Source: Sphingomonas sp. PsM26 (GTDB lineage: Bacteria; Pseudomonadota; Alphaproteobacteria; Sphingomonadales; Sphingomonadaceae). From it: DNA of 64,000 nt. The stretch is from NCBI GenBank assembly GCA_030433805.1, contig JARUXA010000009.1, forward strand, positions 62,001 through 126,000. The letters run 5' to 3'. Every line of letters begins with the position of its first letter. Positions within the stretch are counted from its first letter, which is position 1. The notes under the pieces were generated by a model, which saw only the letters and a list, made by a program, of their open reading frames with translations, made no database searches and was not told the origin of the DNA. Made by a program: the position numbers and the translations under genes. Below, one piece after another: positions 1 to 8,529 of the stretch.

Positions 1-383
1 TTGCGGACACGATGTACGGCAACAAGCCGCACCGGGTGGATTACGAGAACATCCCCTCGGCGGTGTTCAGCCATCCCCCGATGGCTGGCGTCGGGCTGAC
101 CGAGGCGCAGGCGAAGAACAAGTTCGGTTCGGTGAAGGTCTACATGTCCGACTTCCGCCCGATGAAGAACGTGCTCGCGGGCCGCAACGAGCGCGCGTTG
201 TACAAGATGGTGTGCAACCCTGAGACCGGTCAGGTGCTCGGGCTCCACATGATCGGCCCGGACTCGCCCGAAATCTTGCAGGCGGCTGCGGTCGCAGTGA
301 AGGCGGGGCTGACCAAGGACGCGTTTGACCAGACCGTCGCGTTGCACCCGTCGATGGCGGAGGAGCTGGTGCTGCTGCGGTAA
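1..383 (+). CDS. gor: Glutathione-disulfide reductase, C-terminal part
   Basis: The reading frame is open from base 3 at the window edge, so the N-terminal FAD and NADPH domains lie outside. The visible 127 residues are the dimerisation domain of a class I pyridine-nucleotide disulfide oxidoreductase. They contain AVFSHPPMAGVGLTE near the front, GLHMIGPDSPEI in the middle, and the closing HPSMAEE motif, whose His-Glu pair is the catalytic acid/base at the partner active site. The spacing and FRPMK segment fit bacterial glutathione reductase, which reduces GSSG with NADPH in the cytoplasm, better than dihydrolipoamide dehydrogenase. The choice between these paralogues cannot be settled without the N-terminal CxxxxC motif. 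Confidence 0.85.
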   Translation, partial: ADTMYGNKPHRVDYENIPSAVFSHPPMAGVGLTEAQAKNKFGSVKVYMSDFRPMKNVLAGRNERALYKMVCNPETGQVLGLHMIGPDSPEILQAAAVAVKAGLTKDAFDQTVALHPSMAEELVLLR

Positions 384-425
384 GGCTTGCTTGTGGCGCG
401 GTCCGCAATTTAGTAGGATCGCGCC

Positions 426-668
426 ATGGCACAGATGACGGTCTCTGTTTCCGAAGACATGCTTTCCTGGCTGGAACAGCGCGTTGCGGATGGAAACTAC
501 GCCAGCGGCAGCGACTATCTGGCCGAGCTGATTCGGGCGGACAAGGCGCAGGCAGACCATTTGGACTGGCTCCGCGTCGAGATCGCGAAAGGCTTCGCGT
601 CCGGGGTCAGCAAGCGATCCCTGCAGGATATTCTGGCTGACCACCGGAATAGCCGTGCTGCGGCTTGA
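426..668 (+). CDS. parD: ParD-like antitoxin
   Basis: This is an 80-residue protein with the layout of type II ParD antitoxins. An N-terminal ribbon-helix-helix (MTVSVSEDMLSWLEQRV, then a G-N-Y-S-D-Y-L turn) binds the operator as a dimer, and a charged C-terminal tail (LDWLRVEIAKGF and DILAD) wraps the toxin. It starts 42 bases after gor and overlaps the next gene by 14 bases, the usual antitoxin-first arrangement. The pair is probably autorepressed by the ParD-ParE complex. The family call rests on the motif pattern and on the ParE-like partner. Confidence 0.88.
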   Translation: MAQMTVSVSEDMLSWLEQRVADGNYASGSDYLAELIRADKAQADHLDWLRVEIAKGFASGVSKRSLQDILADHRNSRAAA

Positions 669-954
669 GCTCAGCGACAGAGCGGACGCCGATCTAACCG
701 ATATCCTGCGCTATGGATGCGCGACCTTTGGGGTCGACGTCGGCGAAGCTTATTTCCTGAGCTTCGACGCAACCTTTGAACGGCTGTGCGAATATCCCGA
801 AATGCACCCGGTATCCGAGCAATTTGCCGGAGGCGTGCGAACCTGCCGGCATCGTAGCCACCGCATCTTCTACCGGGTCGAGGACGACTGCCTCGTCATC
901 GGCCGTGTGTTCCATGTCGCGCGCGAGATCGAGACAGGGCTCCCGCTCGATTGA
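655..954 (+). CDS. parE: ParE/RelE-superfamily toxin
   Basis: This 99-residue protein begins with GTG inside the antitoxin gene. The sequence LSDRADADLTDILRYG followed by a compact core and the ending SHRIFYRVEDDCLVIGRVFHVARE matches the ParE fold. In that fold a helical hairpin precedes a four-strand sheet that typically poisons DNA gyrase; other members act like RelE on mRNA. The C-terminal HRIFYR segment carries the Arg and Tyr usually kept in ParE. The toxin should be neutralised by the upstream protein. A strong hairpin 4 bases after the stop ends the transcript. No truncation is visible. Confidence 0.88.
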   Translation: MLRLELSDRADADLTDILRYGCATFGVDVGEAYFLSFDATFERLCEYPEMHPVSEQFAGGVRTCRHRSHRIFYRVEDDCLVIGRVFHVAREIETGLPLD

Positions 955-957
955 GAT

Positions 958-984
958 GCGAAGCCGCCAGTGCGGCGGCTTCGC
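958..984. terminator. Bidirectional hairpin terminator between parDE and M13 peptidase
   Basis: Bases 958-968 and 974-984 form a perfect 11-bp GC-rich inverted repeat with a 5-base loop. It sits between two convergent genes, 4 bases after the parE stop and 8 bases from the peptidase stop. No long T tract follows on either strand. Confidence 0.6.
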
Positions 985-992
985 ACGGTTCG

Positions 993-3059
993 TTACCAGA
1001 TATGCACCCGGTCCGCCGGTGCCAGATACAGCTTGTCGCCCGGCTTTACCCCGAACGCCGCATACCAGGCGTCGACATTCCGCACGATCCCGTTGACCCG
1101 GTAGAACGGTGGCGAATGCGGGTCGGTCAGCAACCGCGCGCGCGCAGCGCCTTCGCGGAGCTTGGACTGCCACGCCTGCGCATAGGACAGGAAGAAGCGC
1201 TGATCGCCGGTCAGCCCCTCGATCACCGGGGCCTTGCCGTGGGTCTGCTGATACTTCTGATAGGCGGCATAGGCGGTCTCGACCCCGCCGAGATCGCCGA
1301 TGTTCTCGCCCAGCGTCAACGCGCCCTTCACATGGACGCCGGGAATCGGCTCATAGGCGTCATATTGCTGGCTGAGCGCGCCGGTCCGCGCCTTGAACGC
1401 GGTTTTCGCCTCGGGCGTCCACCAGTTCTCGACCTTGCCGGTCGGGCCGAACAGGCTGCCCTGGTCGTCGAAGCCATGCCCCATCTCATGCCCGATGATC
1501 GCGCCGATCGCGCCATAATTGACCGCCGCATCCGCCTTGGGGTCGAAATAGGGCGGTTGCAGGATCGCGGCGGGGAAGGTGATCTGGTTCGCCAGCGGAT
1601 TGTAATAGGCGTTTACCGTCTGCGGGGTCATGTCCCACAAAGTCCGGTCGACCGGGGCCTTCAGCCGCGAGAGGTCGAGCTGATGCTGGAACTCGCCCGC
1701 GCGGATCGCATTGCCGAGCGGATCGCCGCGCACCACCTGCAGCGACGTATAGTCGATGTACTTGACCGGATGCCCGACGCGCGGGTCGAACGCGGCGAGC
1801 TTGGCGAGCGCGGCGGTCTTGGTTTTGGCGTCCATCCAGCCGTTGGCGGTGATCCGGTCCTTGTACGCCGCGCGCAGATTGGCGATCAGCTCGCCCATCT
1901 TGGCTTCGCTCTCGGGCGGATAGTGGCGCTTGACGTAGATCTCGCCGATCGCCTCGCCCATTGTGCCGTTGACCATCGCGATCCCGCGCTTCCAGCGGGC
2001 GCGCTGCGAAGGCTGGTCGTTGAGCGTCTTGCCGTAGAACGCGAAGGTCGCGTCGTCGAACGTCTTGGGCAGCATCGGGGCTGCGGCGACCGCGAAGCGG
2101 AACTTCATCCAGTCCTGCCAGGTCGACACCGGCGTTTCGGCGAAGATCTTGCCGAGCCCGGTCAGCGCGGTCGAGTTGCTCATGATGACCACCGGGAAAT
2201 CGCCATAACCCGCGGTCTGGAGCAGCAGCGGCCAGTCGAACTCGGGCGTGAGCGCGGTGCGCTGCGCCGCGGTCATCGGCTTGAGCATCGCCATCAGGTC
2301 GCGCGACTGGACCGGCGACCATTGCACCTTCGCCATCGCGGTCTCGAGCGCGATGATCCGGTCGGCGCGCGCGCTCGCATCGCCCAGGCCCGCCAGCGTC
2401 AGCATCTGCTCGACATAAGCGCGGTAGGCGGTGCGGAACGCGTCGTACTTCGGACCGGTCTCGAGATAATAATCGCGCCCGCCCATGCCGAGCGACCCCT
2501 GTCCGGTGCCGACGGTATATTTGGACGGATCGGACGGGTTGGGAAGTTGGCCGATCTCGACCGGGCTGGCGTACCCCGTGGTCGCGAACAGCGTCTGAAG
2601 CTTGGCGCGGTCGGTGGCGGCGTCGATCTTGGCGAAATAGGGCGCGAGCGGCGCGGCACCCGCCTTGTCGATCGCCGCTTCGTCCATGAAGCTAGCGTAC
2701 AGGTCGCCGAACTGCTTCGCCCCCGCGCCGACCGTGGCGGGGTTGGCGGCGGCATCGTCGAGGATCTTGCGGACGTTCGCCTCAGCCTCGTCGGTCAGCA
2801 CGACGCCGTATCCGGCGGACGTCCGGTCCGGCGCGATCTGCGTGCGTTTGTCCCATCCGCCATTGGCGAAGGTCCAGAAATCGTCGCCGGGCTTCACCGT
2901 TTTTTCCTGCGTGGTCAGGTCGATGCCGAAGCTGCCGTAGCGCGCGCCGCTCACCGCCGGGGTGGCGGCTGGTTCGGTCTTGGCCAGGCCGGGCGCGGCC
3001 AACGCCCCCAGCGCGACCGCAGTCGACAGACGAAGCATGAGCAGGCGACGCATTGACAT
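993..3059 (-). CDS. M13-family zinc metallopeptidase (neprilysin/PepO-like), exported
   Basis: This 688-residue protein has a Sec-type signal peptide (MSMRRLLMLRL, then an Ala/Leu-rich core ending near APGLAKT). The large N-terminal M13 domain is followed by the catalytic domain, with substrate-binding NAYYNP near residue 483, zinc motif HEMGH near 522 and ENIGDLGG near 583, which supplies the third zinc ligand. It ends with the family's typical W residue region (VHIW). It should cleave short peptides in the periplasm. The length matches full M13 enzymes. A GGGGAG sequence fits better with the second ATG (3053) than with the first. It is convergent with parDE and stands alone as a transcription unit. 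Confidence 0.95.
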   Translation of the reverse strand: MSMRRLLMLRLSTAVALGALAAPGLAKTEPAATPAVSGARYGSFGIDLTTQEKTVKPGDDFWTFANGGWDKRTQIAPDRTSAGYGVVLTDEAEANVRKILDDAAANPATVGAGAKQFGDLYASFMDEAAIDKAGAAPLAPYFAKIDAATDRAKLQTLFATTGYASPVEIGQLPNPSDPSKYTVGTGQGSLGMGGRDYYLETGPKYDAFRTAYRAYVEQMLTLAGLGDASARADRIIALETAMAKVQWSPVQSRDLMAMLKPMTAAQRTALTPEFDWPLLLQTAGYGDFPVVIMSNSTALTGLGKIFAETPVSTWQDWMKFRFAVAAAPMLPKTFDDATFAFYGKTLNDQPSQRARWKRGIAMVNGTMGEAIGEIYVKRHYPPESEAKMGELIANLRAAYKDRITANGWMDAKTKTAALAKLAAFDPRVGHPVKYIDYTSLQVVRGDPLGNAIRAGEFQHQLDLSRLKAPVDRTLWDMTPQTVNAYYNPLANQITFPAAILQPPYFDPKADAAVNYGAIGAIIGHEMGHGFDDQGSLFGPTGKVENWWTPEAKTAFKARTGALSQQYDAYEPIPGVHVKGALTLGENIGDLGGVETAYAAYQKYQQTHGKAPVIEGLTGDQRFFLSYAQAWQSKLREGAARARLLTDPHSPPFYRVNGIVRNVDAWYAAFGVKPGDKLYLAPADRVHIW

Positions 3060-3182
3060 TCTCCCCGTGTTTTACCCGAGCATAGCACCGAGTTCGGGCG
3101 CTGCAATCGGTGTTGCGTTCCGGTCTGAAAACGCGAAAAGACGGCGCAACCGGATGTCCAAGCCGAACGCCTAGGAGTTGCC

Positions 3183-4709
3183 ATGTCCTCGACCATCGCC
3201 GAACTGGAACGCAAGCGCGCCGCGGCGCGGCTGGGCGGGGGCGAGAAGCGGATCGCCGCGCAGCACGCCAAGGGCAAGCTGACCGCGCGCGAACGGCTCG
3301 AGGTGCTGCTCGACGAAGGCTCGTTCGAGGAACTCGACATGTATGTCGAGCACAATTGCGTCGACTTCGGGATGCAGGACCAGATCGTTCCGGGTGACGG
3401 TGTCGTCACCGGATCGGGGACGATCAACGGGCGGCTGGTGTTCGTGTTCAGCCAGGATTTCACCGTCTTCGGCGGGTCGCTCAGCGAGCGTCATGCGCAG
3501 AAGATCTGCAAGATCATGGACATGGCGATGAAGGTCGGCGCGCCCGTGATCGGCCTCAACGACAGCGGCGGCGCGCGGATCCAGGAGGGCGTCGCATCGC
3601 TCGGCGGTTATGCCGAGGTGTTCCAGCGCAACGTGCTCGCGAGCGGCGTCGTGCCGCAGATCTCGCTGATCATGGGGCCATGCGCCGGCGGCGCGGTCTA
3701 TTCGCCGGCGATGACCGACTTCATCTTCATGGTGAAGGACTCGTCCTACATGTTCGTGACCGGCCCCGATGTCGTGAAGACCGTCACCAACGAGATCGTC
3801 ACGCAGGAGGAACTCGGCGGCGCGGTCACGCACACCACCAAGTCCGGCGTCGCTGACGTGGCGTTCGAGAACGACATCGAGGCGCTGCTCGCCGCGCGCG
3901 ACTTCATCGATTTCCTCCCCGCGTCGAACCGTGAGGGATCGCCCGAGCGGCCGTCGTCGGACCCGTGGGACCGGCTCGAGGACTCGCTCGACACGCTGGT
4001 CCCCGCGTCCGCCAACCAGCCGTACGACATGCACGAGCTGATCCGGAAGACCGTCGACGAAGGCGATTTCTTCGAGGTCCAGCCGACTCACGCCGCCAAC
4101 ATCATCACCGGCTTCGGGCGGATCGAAGGGCGCACCGTCGGGTTCGTCGCGAACCAGCCGATGGTGTTGGCCGGGTGCCTCGACATCAACTCGTCCAAGA
4201 AGGCGGCGCGGTTCGTGCGCTTCTGCGACGCGTTCGAAATTCCGATCGTCACCTTCGTCGACGTCCCCGGCTTCCTGCCCGGCACGTCGCAGGAACTGAA
4301 CGGCATCATCAAGCACGGTGCCAAGCTGCTGTTCGCTTATGCCGAGGCGACCGTCCCCAAGATCACCGTGATCACGCGCAAGGCTTACGGCGGCGCGTAT
4401 GACGTGATGGCGTCCAAGCATCTGCGCGGCGACCTCAATTACGCCTGGCCGACCGCCGAGATCGCGGTGATGGGAGCGAAGGGCGCGGTCGAGATCATCT
4501 TCCGCGGCCGCACCCCCGAGGAAATCGCGACGCAGACCGCGCAGTATGAGGCGCGCTTCGCCAATCCGTTCGTCGCGGCGAGCAAGGGTTTCATCGACGA
4601 GGTGATCCAGCCGCACTCGACCCGCCGCCGAATCGCGCTCGGCCTGCGCAAGCTGCGCGGGAAACAGGTCGAGAATCCGTGGAAGAAGCACGACAACATT
4701 CCGTTGTGA
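3183..4709 (+). CDS. pccB: Acyl-CoA (propionyl-CoA) carboxylase beta subunit
   Basis: This 508-residue carboxyltransferase has both crotonase-like halves. The N-terminal half has [11 protein letters not shown] and [12 protein letters not shown], forming the acyl-CoA oxyanion hole. The C-terminal half has [13 protein letters not shown] and [12 protein letters not shown], forming the biotin side. The cytoplasmic enzyme moves CO2 from carboxybiotin onto propionyl-CoA (or a related acyl-CoA) to give methylmalonyl-CoA, working with a biotin-carrying alpha subunit that is not in this window. AGGAG 5 bases before ATG supports the start. The length is normal for PccB. Substrate preference (propionyl versus methylcrotonyl) is inferred from overall resemblance. 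Confidence 0.92.
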   Translation: MSSTIAELERKRAAARLGGGEKRIAAQHAKGKLTARERLEVLLDEGSFEELDMYVEHNCVDFGMQDQIVPGDGVVTGSGTINGRLVFVFSQDFTVFGGSLSERHAQKICKIMDMAMKVGAPVIGLNDSGGARIQEGVASLGGYAEVFQRNVLASGVVPQISLIMGPCAGGAVYSPAMTDFIFMVKDSSYMFVTGPDVVKTVTNEIVTQEELGGAVTHTTKSGVADVAFENDIEALLAARDFIDFLPASNREGSPERPSSDPWDRLEDSLDTLVPASANQPYDMHELIRKTVDEGDFFEVQPTHAANIITGFGRIEGRTVGFVANQPMVLAGCLDINSSKKAARFVRFCDAFEIPIVTFVDVPGFLPGTSQELNGIIKHGAKLLFAYAEATVPKITVITRKAYGGAYDVMASKHLRGDLNYAWPTAEIAVMGAKGAVEIIFRGRTPEEIATQTAQYEARFANPFVAASKGFIDEVIQPHSTRRRIALGLRKLRGKQVENPWKKHDNIPL

Positions 4710-4748
4710 GTCCTTCCCGGGGCCCTACCTTGCAACCGATCAGACGCG

Positions 4749-4769
4749 CCTTATAATGACCTTATAAGG
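4749..4769. promoter_or_regulatory. Repeated CCTTATAA operator upstream of RHH gene
   Basis: CCTTATAA occurs at 4749-4756 and again at 4760-4767, and the second copy extends to the perfect palindrome CCTTATAAGG (4760-4769). The palindrome overlaps the AAGGA ribosome site of the following ribbon-helix-helix gene (ATG at 4779). Short spaced half-sites overlapping the start are typical for autoregulated RHH proteins. The role is inferred. Confidence 0.5.
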
Positions 4770-4778
4770 AGTCGCCCC

Positions 4779-5066
4779 ATGCAGACCGCACGCGTGACGT
4801 TCTTGACGACGCCAGACGACAAGGCAGCACTTGATGCCTATGCCGCGCGGACCGGCCATTCTGTCGGGCATGTGCTGCGCGAAGCCTCGAGCCGCTACAT
4901 CGCCGAGGGCGCGGACCGCGAAGACGCCGACCTCGCGGCGCTGGTCAGCGAAGTCAATGTGGCAATGCCGCGGATGGCCGCTGCGATCGACCGCATGATC
5001 CAGACGCTGGATGCGACCCATGACGACGTCGACCGGACTTTGCGCGCCGCCGGCATCCGCACGTGA
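4779..5066 (+). CDS. Small ribbon-helix-helix-like DNA-binding protein
   Basis: This 95-residue protein begins with a strand-helix-helix pattern (ARVTFLTTPDDKAALDAYAARTGHSVGHVLREASSRYI; only the pattern matters) typical of CopG/Arc-type regulators. An acidic helical C-terminus follows (MPRMAAAIDRMIQTLDATHDD). AAGGA lies 8 bases before ATG. It overlaps the next gene by 4 bases (GTGA), so the two are translationally coupled. The nearby palindromic repeat suggests autorepression. It could be the antitoxin-like half of an unusual pair, but the partner is a coiled-coil protein rather than a recognised toxin. The function is otherwise unknown. Confidence 0.7.
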   Translation: MQTARVTFLTTPDDKAALDAYAARTGHSVGHVLREASSRYIAEGADREDADLAALVSEVNVAMPRMAAAIDRMIQTLDATHDDVDRTLRAAGIRT

Positions 5067-5275
5067 GTTCGCTTGGGGACGCGCTGGAGGCGATCCGCAA
5101 CGTCGTGCTGATGCAGGAACGCCTGGAAGTCATGGACCGCAAGGTCGATCGCCTCGCGAACGACGTGAAGGGCCTGAGCGACTATGCCGCGGCAATCGAC
5201 AAGCGCGTCGTGCGGATCGAGACGATCGTCGAGATGGGCGTACGGAGCAACGCCCAACCCCGGATCGAGGGCTGA
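5063..5275 (+). CDS. Small coiled-coil protein coupled to RHH gene
   Basis: This 70-residue protein starts with GTG inside the stop of the upstream RHH gene. It is almost entirely helical with heptad-like hydrophobics (IRNVVLMQERLEVMDRKVDRL and later AAIDKRVVRIETIVEMG), suggesting a short dimeric coiled coil. I know of similar small proteins paired with RHH proteins in sphingomonads, but with no assigned function. Coupled translation suggests a complex between the two products. No signal peptide or membrane segment is visible. Confidence 0.65.
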   Translation: MSSLGDALEAIRNVVLMQERLEVMDRKVDRLANDVKGLSDYAAAIDKRVVRIETIVEMGVRSNAQPRIEG

Positions 5276-5450
5276 TCCGTACGCGATCCTGCGGCCGGTC
5301 GTTTTGCCTTTCGGCGCGGACGCAATCTGGTAGCTAGGTCTCGTGGCGCTGCGTTGCACGTGTCGCCCCACAAACCCACCACCCGGGTTGCGACGATCCA
5401 CCCGAATCCCGATCTCGCACCTGGGCACATTGCCGTGCCGGAGTTGAACC

Positions 5451-7280
5451 GTGGCCACTGATACCCCCCTCGATCGTTTCAAGGCCGTGCTTGGCGGAAC
5501 CGCGCGCGCGCTGGCGGACGAACCCGAGATCGAGCTGGCCTATACCGCGGACGCCCCGACGCAATCGGGCAAGCACATCAAGGTGCCGATGCCCGCGCGC
5601 ACGCTCCCGCCCGAGCAGGTTGCCGAGGCACGCGGTTTCGCCGACGGGTTTGCGTTGCGGCTGCGGCATCACGACGCGACGATCCACAACCGCCAGGCCC
5701 CCGGCGATGCGGTCGCGCGCGCGGTGTTCGATTCCGCCGAGAATGCGCGGGTCGAGGCGCTGGGGAGTCGCGGTTATGCCGGGATCACGGCCAATCTCGA
5801 CACCGCGATGGAAGCGCGGCTGCGCGCCGACCCGATTACGCGCGCCCGCACGCGCGACGAAGTCCCGCTGTCGACCGCGCTGGGATTGCTGGTGCGCGAA
5901 CGGCTGACCGGGGTCGCCCCGCCCGCGGCGACGCTGCAGGGACTCGATCTGGTGCGCGACTGGATCGAACAAAAGGCTGGTGGGGATCTCGATGCGATGG
6001 CGCTCGCGATCGACGATCAGCGCGCCTTCGCCGGTCTGATCACGCGGCTGCTCGAGGATCTCGAACTCGTCGAGGGCGACATTCTCCCTGACGAATCGAA
6101 CGAGGGCGGTGACGAGGACGAAGGCACCGAAGAGCAGCAGCAGGACGAGGGCGACGAAGGCGACGACCAGGGCGACGAAGGCCAGGGCGAGATCGAGGCG
6201 CGCGGGTCCGAACAGGATTCCGATGCCGAGGACGGCGAAGGCCAAGAACAGGGCGACGAGACCACCGACGACATGGACGGCGAACCCGGCGACGAGGGCG
6301 AGGAGGGCATGCTCCCGGTTCGCCCCAATCGCCCGCCCGCCGACATGTCCCCGCAGTTCGAATATAAGGCGTGGACGACCACTTATGACGAGGTGATCGC
6401 CGCAACCGACCTGTGCGACGCGGACGAACTCGTCCGGTTGCGCTCCTATCTCGACCAGCAGCTCGTCCATTTGCAGGGCGCGGTGACCAAGCTCGCCAAC
6501 CGGCTCCAGCGCCGCCTGATGGCGCAGCAGAACCGCAGCTGGGATTTTGACCAGGAGGAGGGCATCCTCGATGCGGCGCGGCTTGCGCGGATCGTCGTCA
6601 ACCCGACGCTATCGCTCAGCTACAAGATCGAGCGCGAGACCGATTTTCGCGATACCGTCGTCACGCTGCTGATCGACAATAGCGGATCGATGCGCGGCCG
6701 CCCGATTTCGATCGCGGCGATCAGCGCGGATATCCTCGCGCGCACACTCGAGCGCTGCGGGGTCAAGACCGAGATCCTCGGTTTCACCACGCGCGCGTGG
6801 AAGGGCGGGCAATCGCGCGAGACGTGGCTCGCGGCAGGCCGCCCACCCCAGCCGGGGCGGCTCAACGACGTCCGCCACATCGTCTACAAGAAGGCCGACG
6901 AGCCGTGGCGGCGTGCACGCAATTCGCTCGGGCTGATGATGCGCGAGGGGCTGCTCAAGGAGAATATCGACGGCGAGGCGTTGCTCTGGGCGCATTCGCG
7001 GCTGATCGCGCGGCCTGAGGAGCGCAAGATCCTGATGGTCATCTCGGACGGCGCGCCGGTCGACGATTCGACGCTCTCGGTCAATTCGGGGTCGTATCTC
7101 GAACGGCATCTGCGGCAGGTGATCGGCTGGATCGAGGCGAAGTCGCCGGTCGAACTCGCGGCGATCGGGATCGGGCATGACGTCACCCGCTATTACGCGC
7201 GCGCGGTGACGATCATGGATGCCGAGCAACTGGGCGGAACGCTGATCGAGCAGCTCGCGGCGTTGTTCGATACGCCATAG
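5451..7280 (+). CDS. cobT: Cobaltochelatase subunit CobT-like VWA protein
   Basis: This 609-residue protein starts at GTG, preceded by GGAG. The N-terminal half is the CobT domain. Residues about 205-290 are an extreme Glu/Asp/Gln/Gly-rich low-complexity linker. The C-terminal part is a von Willebrand A domain with a MIDAS motif (DNSGSMRG) near residue 405. CobT, with AAA+ CobS and large CobN, inserts cobalt into hydrogenobyrinate diamide in aerobic B12 synthesis. Neither cobS nor cobN is next to it here, so the gene either works with distant partners or has another metal-chelatase/VWA role. The family call is firm and the pathway role less so. Confidence 0.88.
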   Translation: MATDTPLDRFKAVLGGTARALADEPEIELAYTADAPTQSGKHIKVPMPARTLPPEQVAEARGFADGFALRLRHHDATIHNRQAPGDAVARAVFDSAENARVEALGSRGYAGITANLDTAMEARLRADPITRARTRDEVPLSTALGLLVRERLTGVAPPAATLQGLDLVRDWIEQKAGGDLDAMALAIDDQRAFAGLITRLLEDLELVEGDILPDESNEGGDEDEGTEEQQQDEGDEGDDQGDEGQGEIEARGSEQDSDAEDGEGQEQGDETTDDMDGEPGDEGEEGMLPVRPNRPPADMSPQFEYKAWTTTYDEVIAATDLCDADELVRLRSYLDQQLVHLQGAVTKLANRLQRRLMAQQNRSWDFDQEEGILDAARLARIVVNPTLSLSYKIERETDFRDTVVTLLIDNSGSMRGRPISIAAISADILARTLERCGVKTEILGFTTRAWKGGQSRETWLAAGRPPQPGRLNDVRHIVYKKADEPWRRARNSLGLMMREGLLKENIDGEALLWAHSRLIARPEERKILMVISDGAPVDDSTLSVNSGSYLERHLRQVIGWIEAKSPVELAAIGIGHDVTRYYARAVTIMDAEQLGGTLIEQLAALFDTP

Positions 7281-7365
7281 CGCCGGGCGTTTGGCAAAGC
7301 GCCAATCGCCTGTGGGCCCGAATTGTGCGATCCCGTCCGGAGACGTTCGAGCACAGGAGTTGCGC

Positions 7366-8196
7366 GTGATCCGTTCTGAAAAGGGGTGTCGCAACGACAG
7401 GGGCGCCGCAGGCGCTCGCGCAATCGCGCTTGCCGTCCTGTCGGTTGGCGGGGTGGCATCGGCCGCCAAGACCGACGAGGCTTTCACCGGGCGATGGCGG
7501 ATCGATACGGCGTCGATTACCGGCGATATCAAACCGACCGTGTTTCGCGTGCGCGGCGGGGTTTTCAGGCGAGACGACAACACGGCGGTCAGAGCCGATG
7601 GCCAACTTCACCGCGTCCCCTCGGACGGCTATGTGGATGAACAGTCGATTTCGGTCGAAAGCGATCGTGTCATCAAAGAGATCGACAAGGTCCGGGGGAA
7701 GCTCGCCTACACCGTAGACTATGTCCTCTCGCCCGATGGCAACACCCTTACCTGGCATGTGGCGAGCTACACGGGCCCGGATGGCCACGCCGTAAGGAGC
7801 GAAACGGTGCAGCGCCGTGTCGGATCGGCATCGAAAGGCGCGCATCCGATTTCGGGAACATGGAAACGGGTCGGCGTGACGGTCGATTCTCGGCAGGATA
7901 CGATTCTCAAACTCGACGGGAATCATTTCAGCTCGCGGACCGACAGCGGAAGCGGGTTCGACGCCATCATCGGGGGCGACCCGGTCAGGCTTGATGGCGA
8001 TAACTCGGGTGTTCGGGCGCAGATCACCAGACCTCGGCCTGATCTTATCGTCGAGACCGATCTCTCGGTGCGCGGTACCGTCGACGACGTGCTCTCCCTG
8101 CAAATGATGCCGGACCAGCGGACGATCCGTGCGACCGGGGTCTATGGACCCAAGAAGCGGTCGACGACCTTCTATCTTCATAAGCAGTCGGAATGA
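7366..8196 (+). CDS. Exported protein with two tandem beta-rich repeats, unknown function
   Basis: GTG at 7366 is preceded by AGGAG at 7356-7360, a better start than the longer frame from 7291. The 276-residue product has a signal peptide (AIALAVLSVGGVASAA). Two similar units follow: one opens FTGRWRIDTASI, the other ISGTWKRVGVTV near residue 160, each continuing as alternating short strands. This suggests a duplicated lipocalin-like beta barrel in the periplasm. I do not recognise a named family. Its stop overlaps the next gene by 4 bases (ATGA), so the two are coupled. Confidence 0.7.
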   Translation: MIRSEKGCRNDRGAAGARAIALAVLSVGGVASAAKTDEAFTGRWRIDTASITGDIKPTVFRVRGGVFRRDDNTAVRADGQLHRVPSDGYVDEQSISVESDRVIKEIDKVRGKLAYTVDYVLSPDGNTLTWHVASYTGPDGHAVRSETVQRRVGSASKGAHPISGTWKRVGVTVDSRQDTILKLDGNHFSSRTDSGSGFDAIIGGDPVRLDGDNSGVRAQITRPRPDLIVETDLSVRGTVDDVLSLQMMPDQRTIRATGVYGPKKRSTTFYLHKQSE

Positions 8197-8474
8197 GCGA
8201 CCCGTACCGCATGAGCATCGTTTCCCCCGCGGGTGGCTTCATCGGTCCGGTCAAGCGATCGGTGACGATCGCCGGGCATCCGACTTCGATCAGTCTGGAA
8301 CCGATTTTCTGGCGGGCGCTCGAGAATGCTGCGCACGTTCGGTCGCTGCCGCTTAACGCATTGATAGCGCAGGTAGATGCTCTCCGGATCCGCACCGACG
8401 ACCCACCGAACCTAGCAAGTGCGCTCAGAAGCTGGGTCGTTTCGCTCGCAAACTTTGAGAGTAATTCTCAATAG
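8193..8474 (+). CDS. RHH_4-type ribbon-helix-helix protein
   Basis: This 93-residue protein contains KRSVTIAGHPTSISLEPIFWRALENAA followed by LPLNALIAQVDALR and NLASALRSWVV (shown as parts of one domain). This is the typical signature of the alphaproteobacterial ribbon-helix-helix family RHH_4. It is translationally coupled to the preceding exported protein. A Fur-like box overlaps its last codons, and the receptor gene begins 55 bases on. A regulatory role is likely from the fold; the target is unknown. Confidence 0.8.
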   Translation: MSDPYRMSIVSPAGGFIGPVKRSVTIAGHPTSISLEPIFWRALENAAHVRSLPLNALIAQVDALRIRTDDPPNLASALRSWVVSLANFESNSQ

Positions 8475-8498
8475 CGTTGACAGTGAGAGTGACTCGCA
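8456..8498 (+). promoter_or_regulatory. Two Fur-like boxes and -35 element before TonB receptor
   Basis: Box 1 (8456-8470, TGAGAGTAATTCTCA) and box 2 (8484-8498, TGAGAGTGACTCGCA) each fit the 7-1-7 inverted repeat of Fur sites with one mismatch between arms. A perfect TTGACA -35 hexamer lies between them at 8477-8482. Box 2 then falls in the -35/-10 spacer, so bound Fur would block the promoter. This supports iron-repressed expression of the receptor operon. Confidence 0.7.
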
Positions 8499-8529
8499 AT
8501 AGCGAGGCCCCAATCAAAGGGGGAATTTC

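Noticed and set aside
951-3056. 701-codon open frame on the plus strand
   Set aside because: It lies wholly antisense to the M13 metallopeptidase, which has signal peptide, HEMGH and other motifs. The antisense frame is an effect of GC-rich codon bias.
3171-4691. 506-codon minus-strand frame
   Set aside because: It is antisense to the acyl-CoA carboxylase gene; Arg/Asp-rich composition and no domain.
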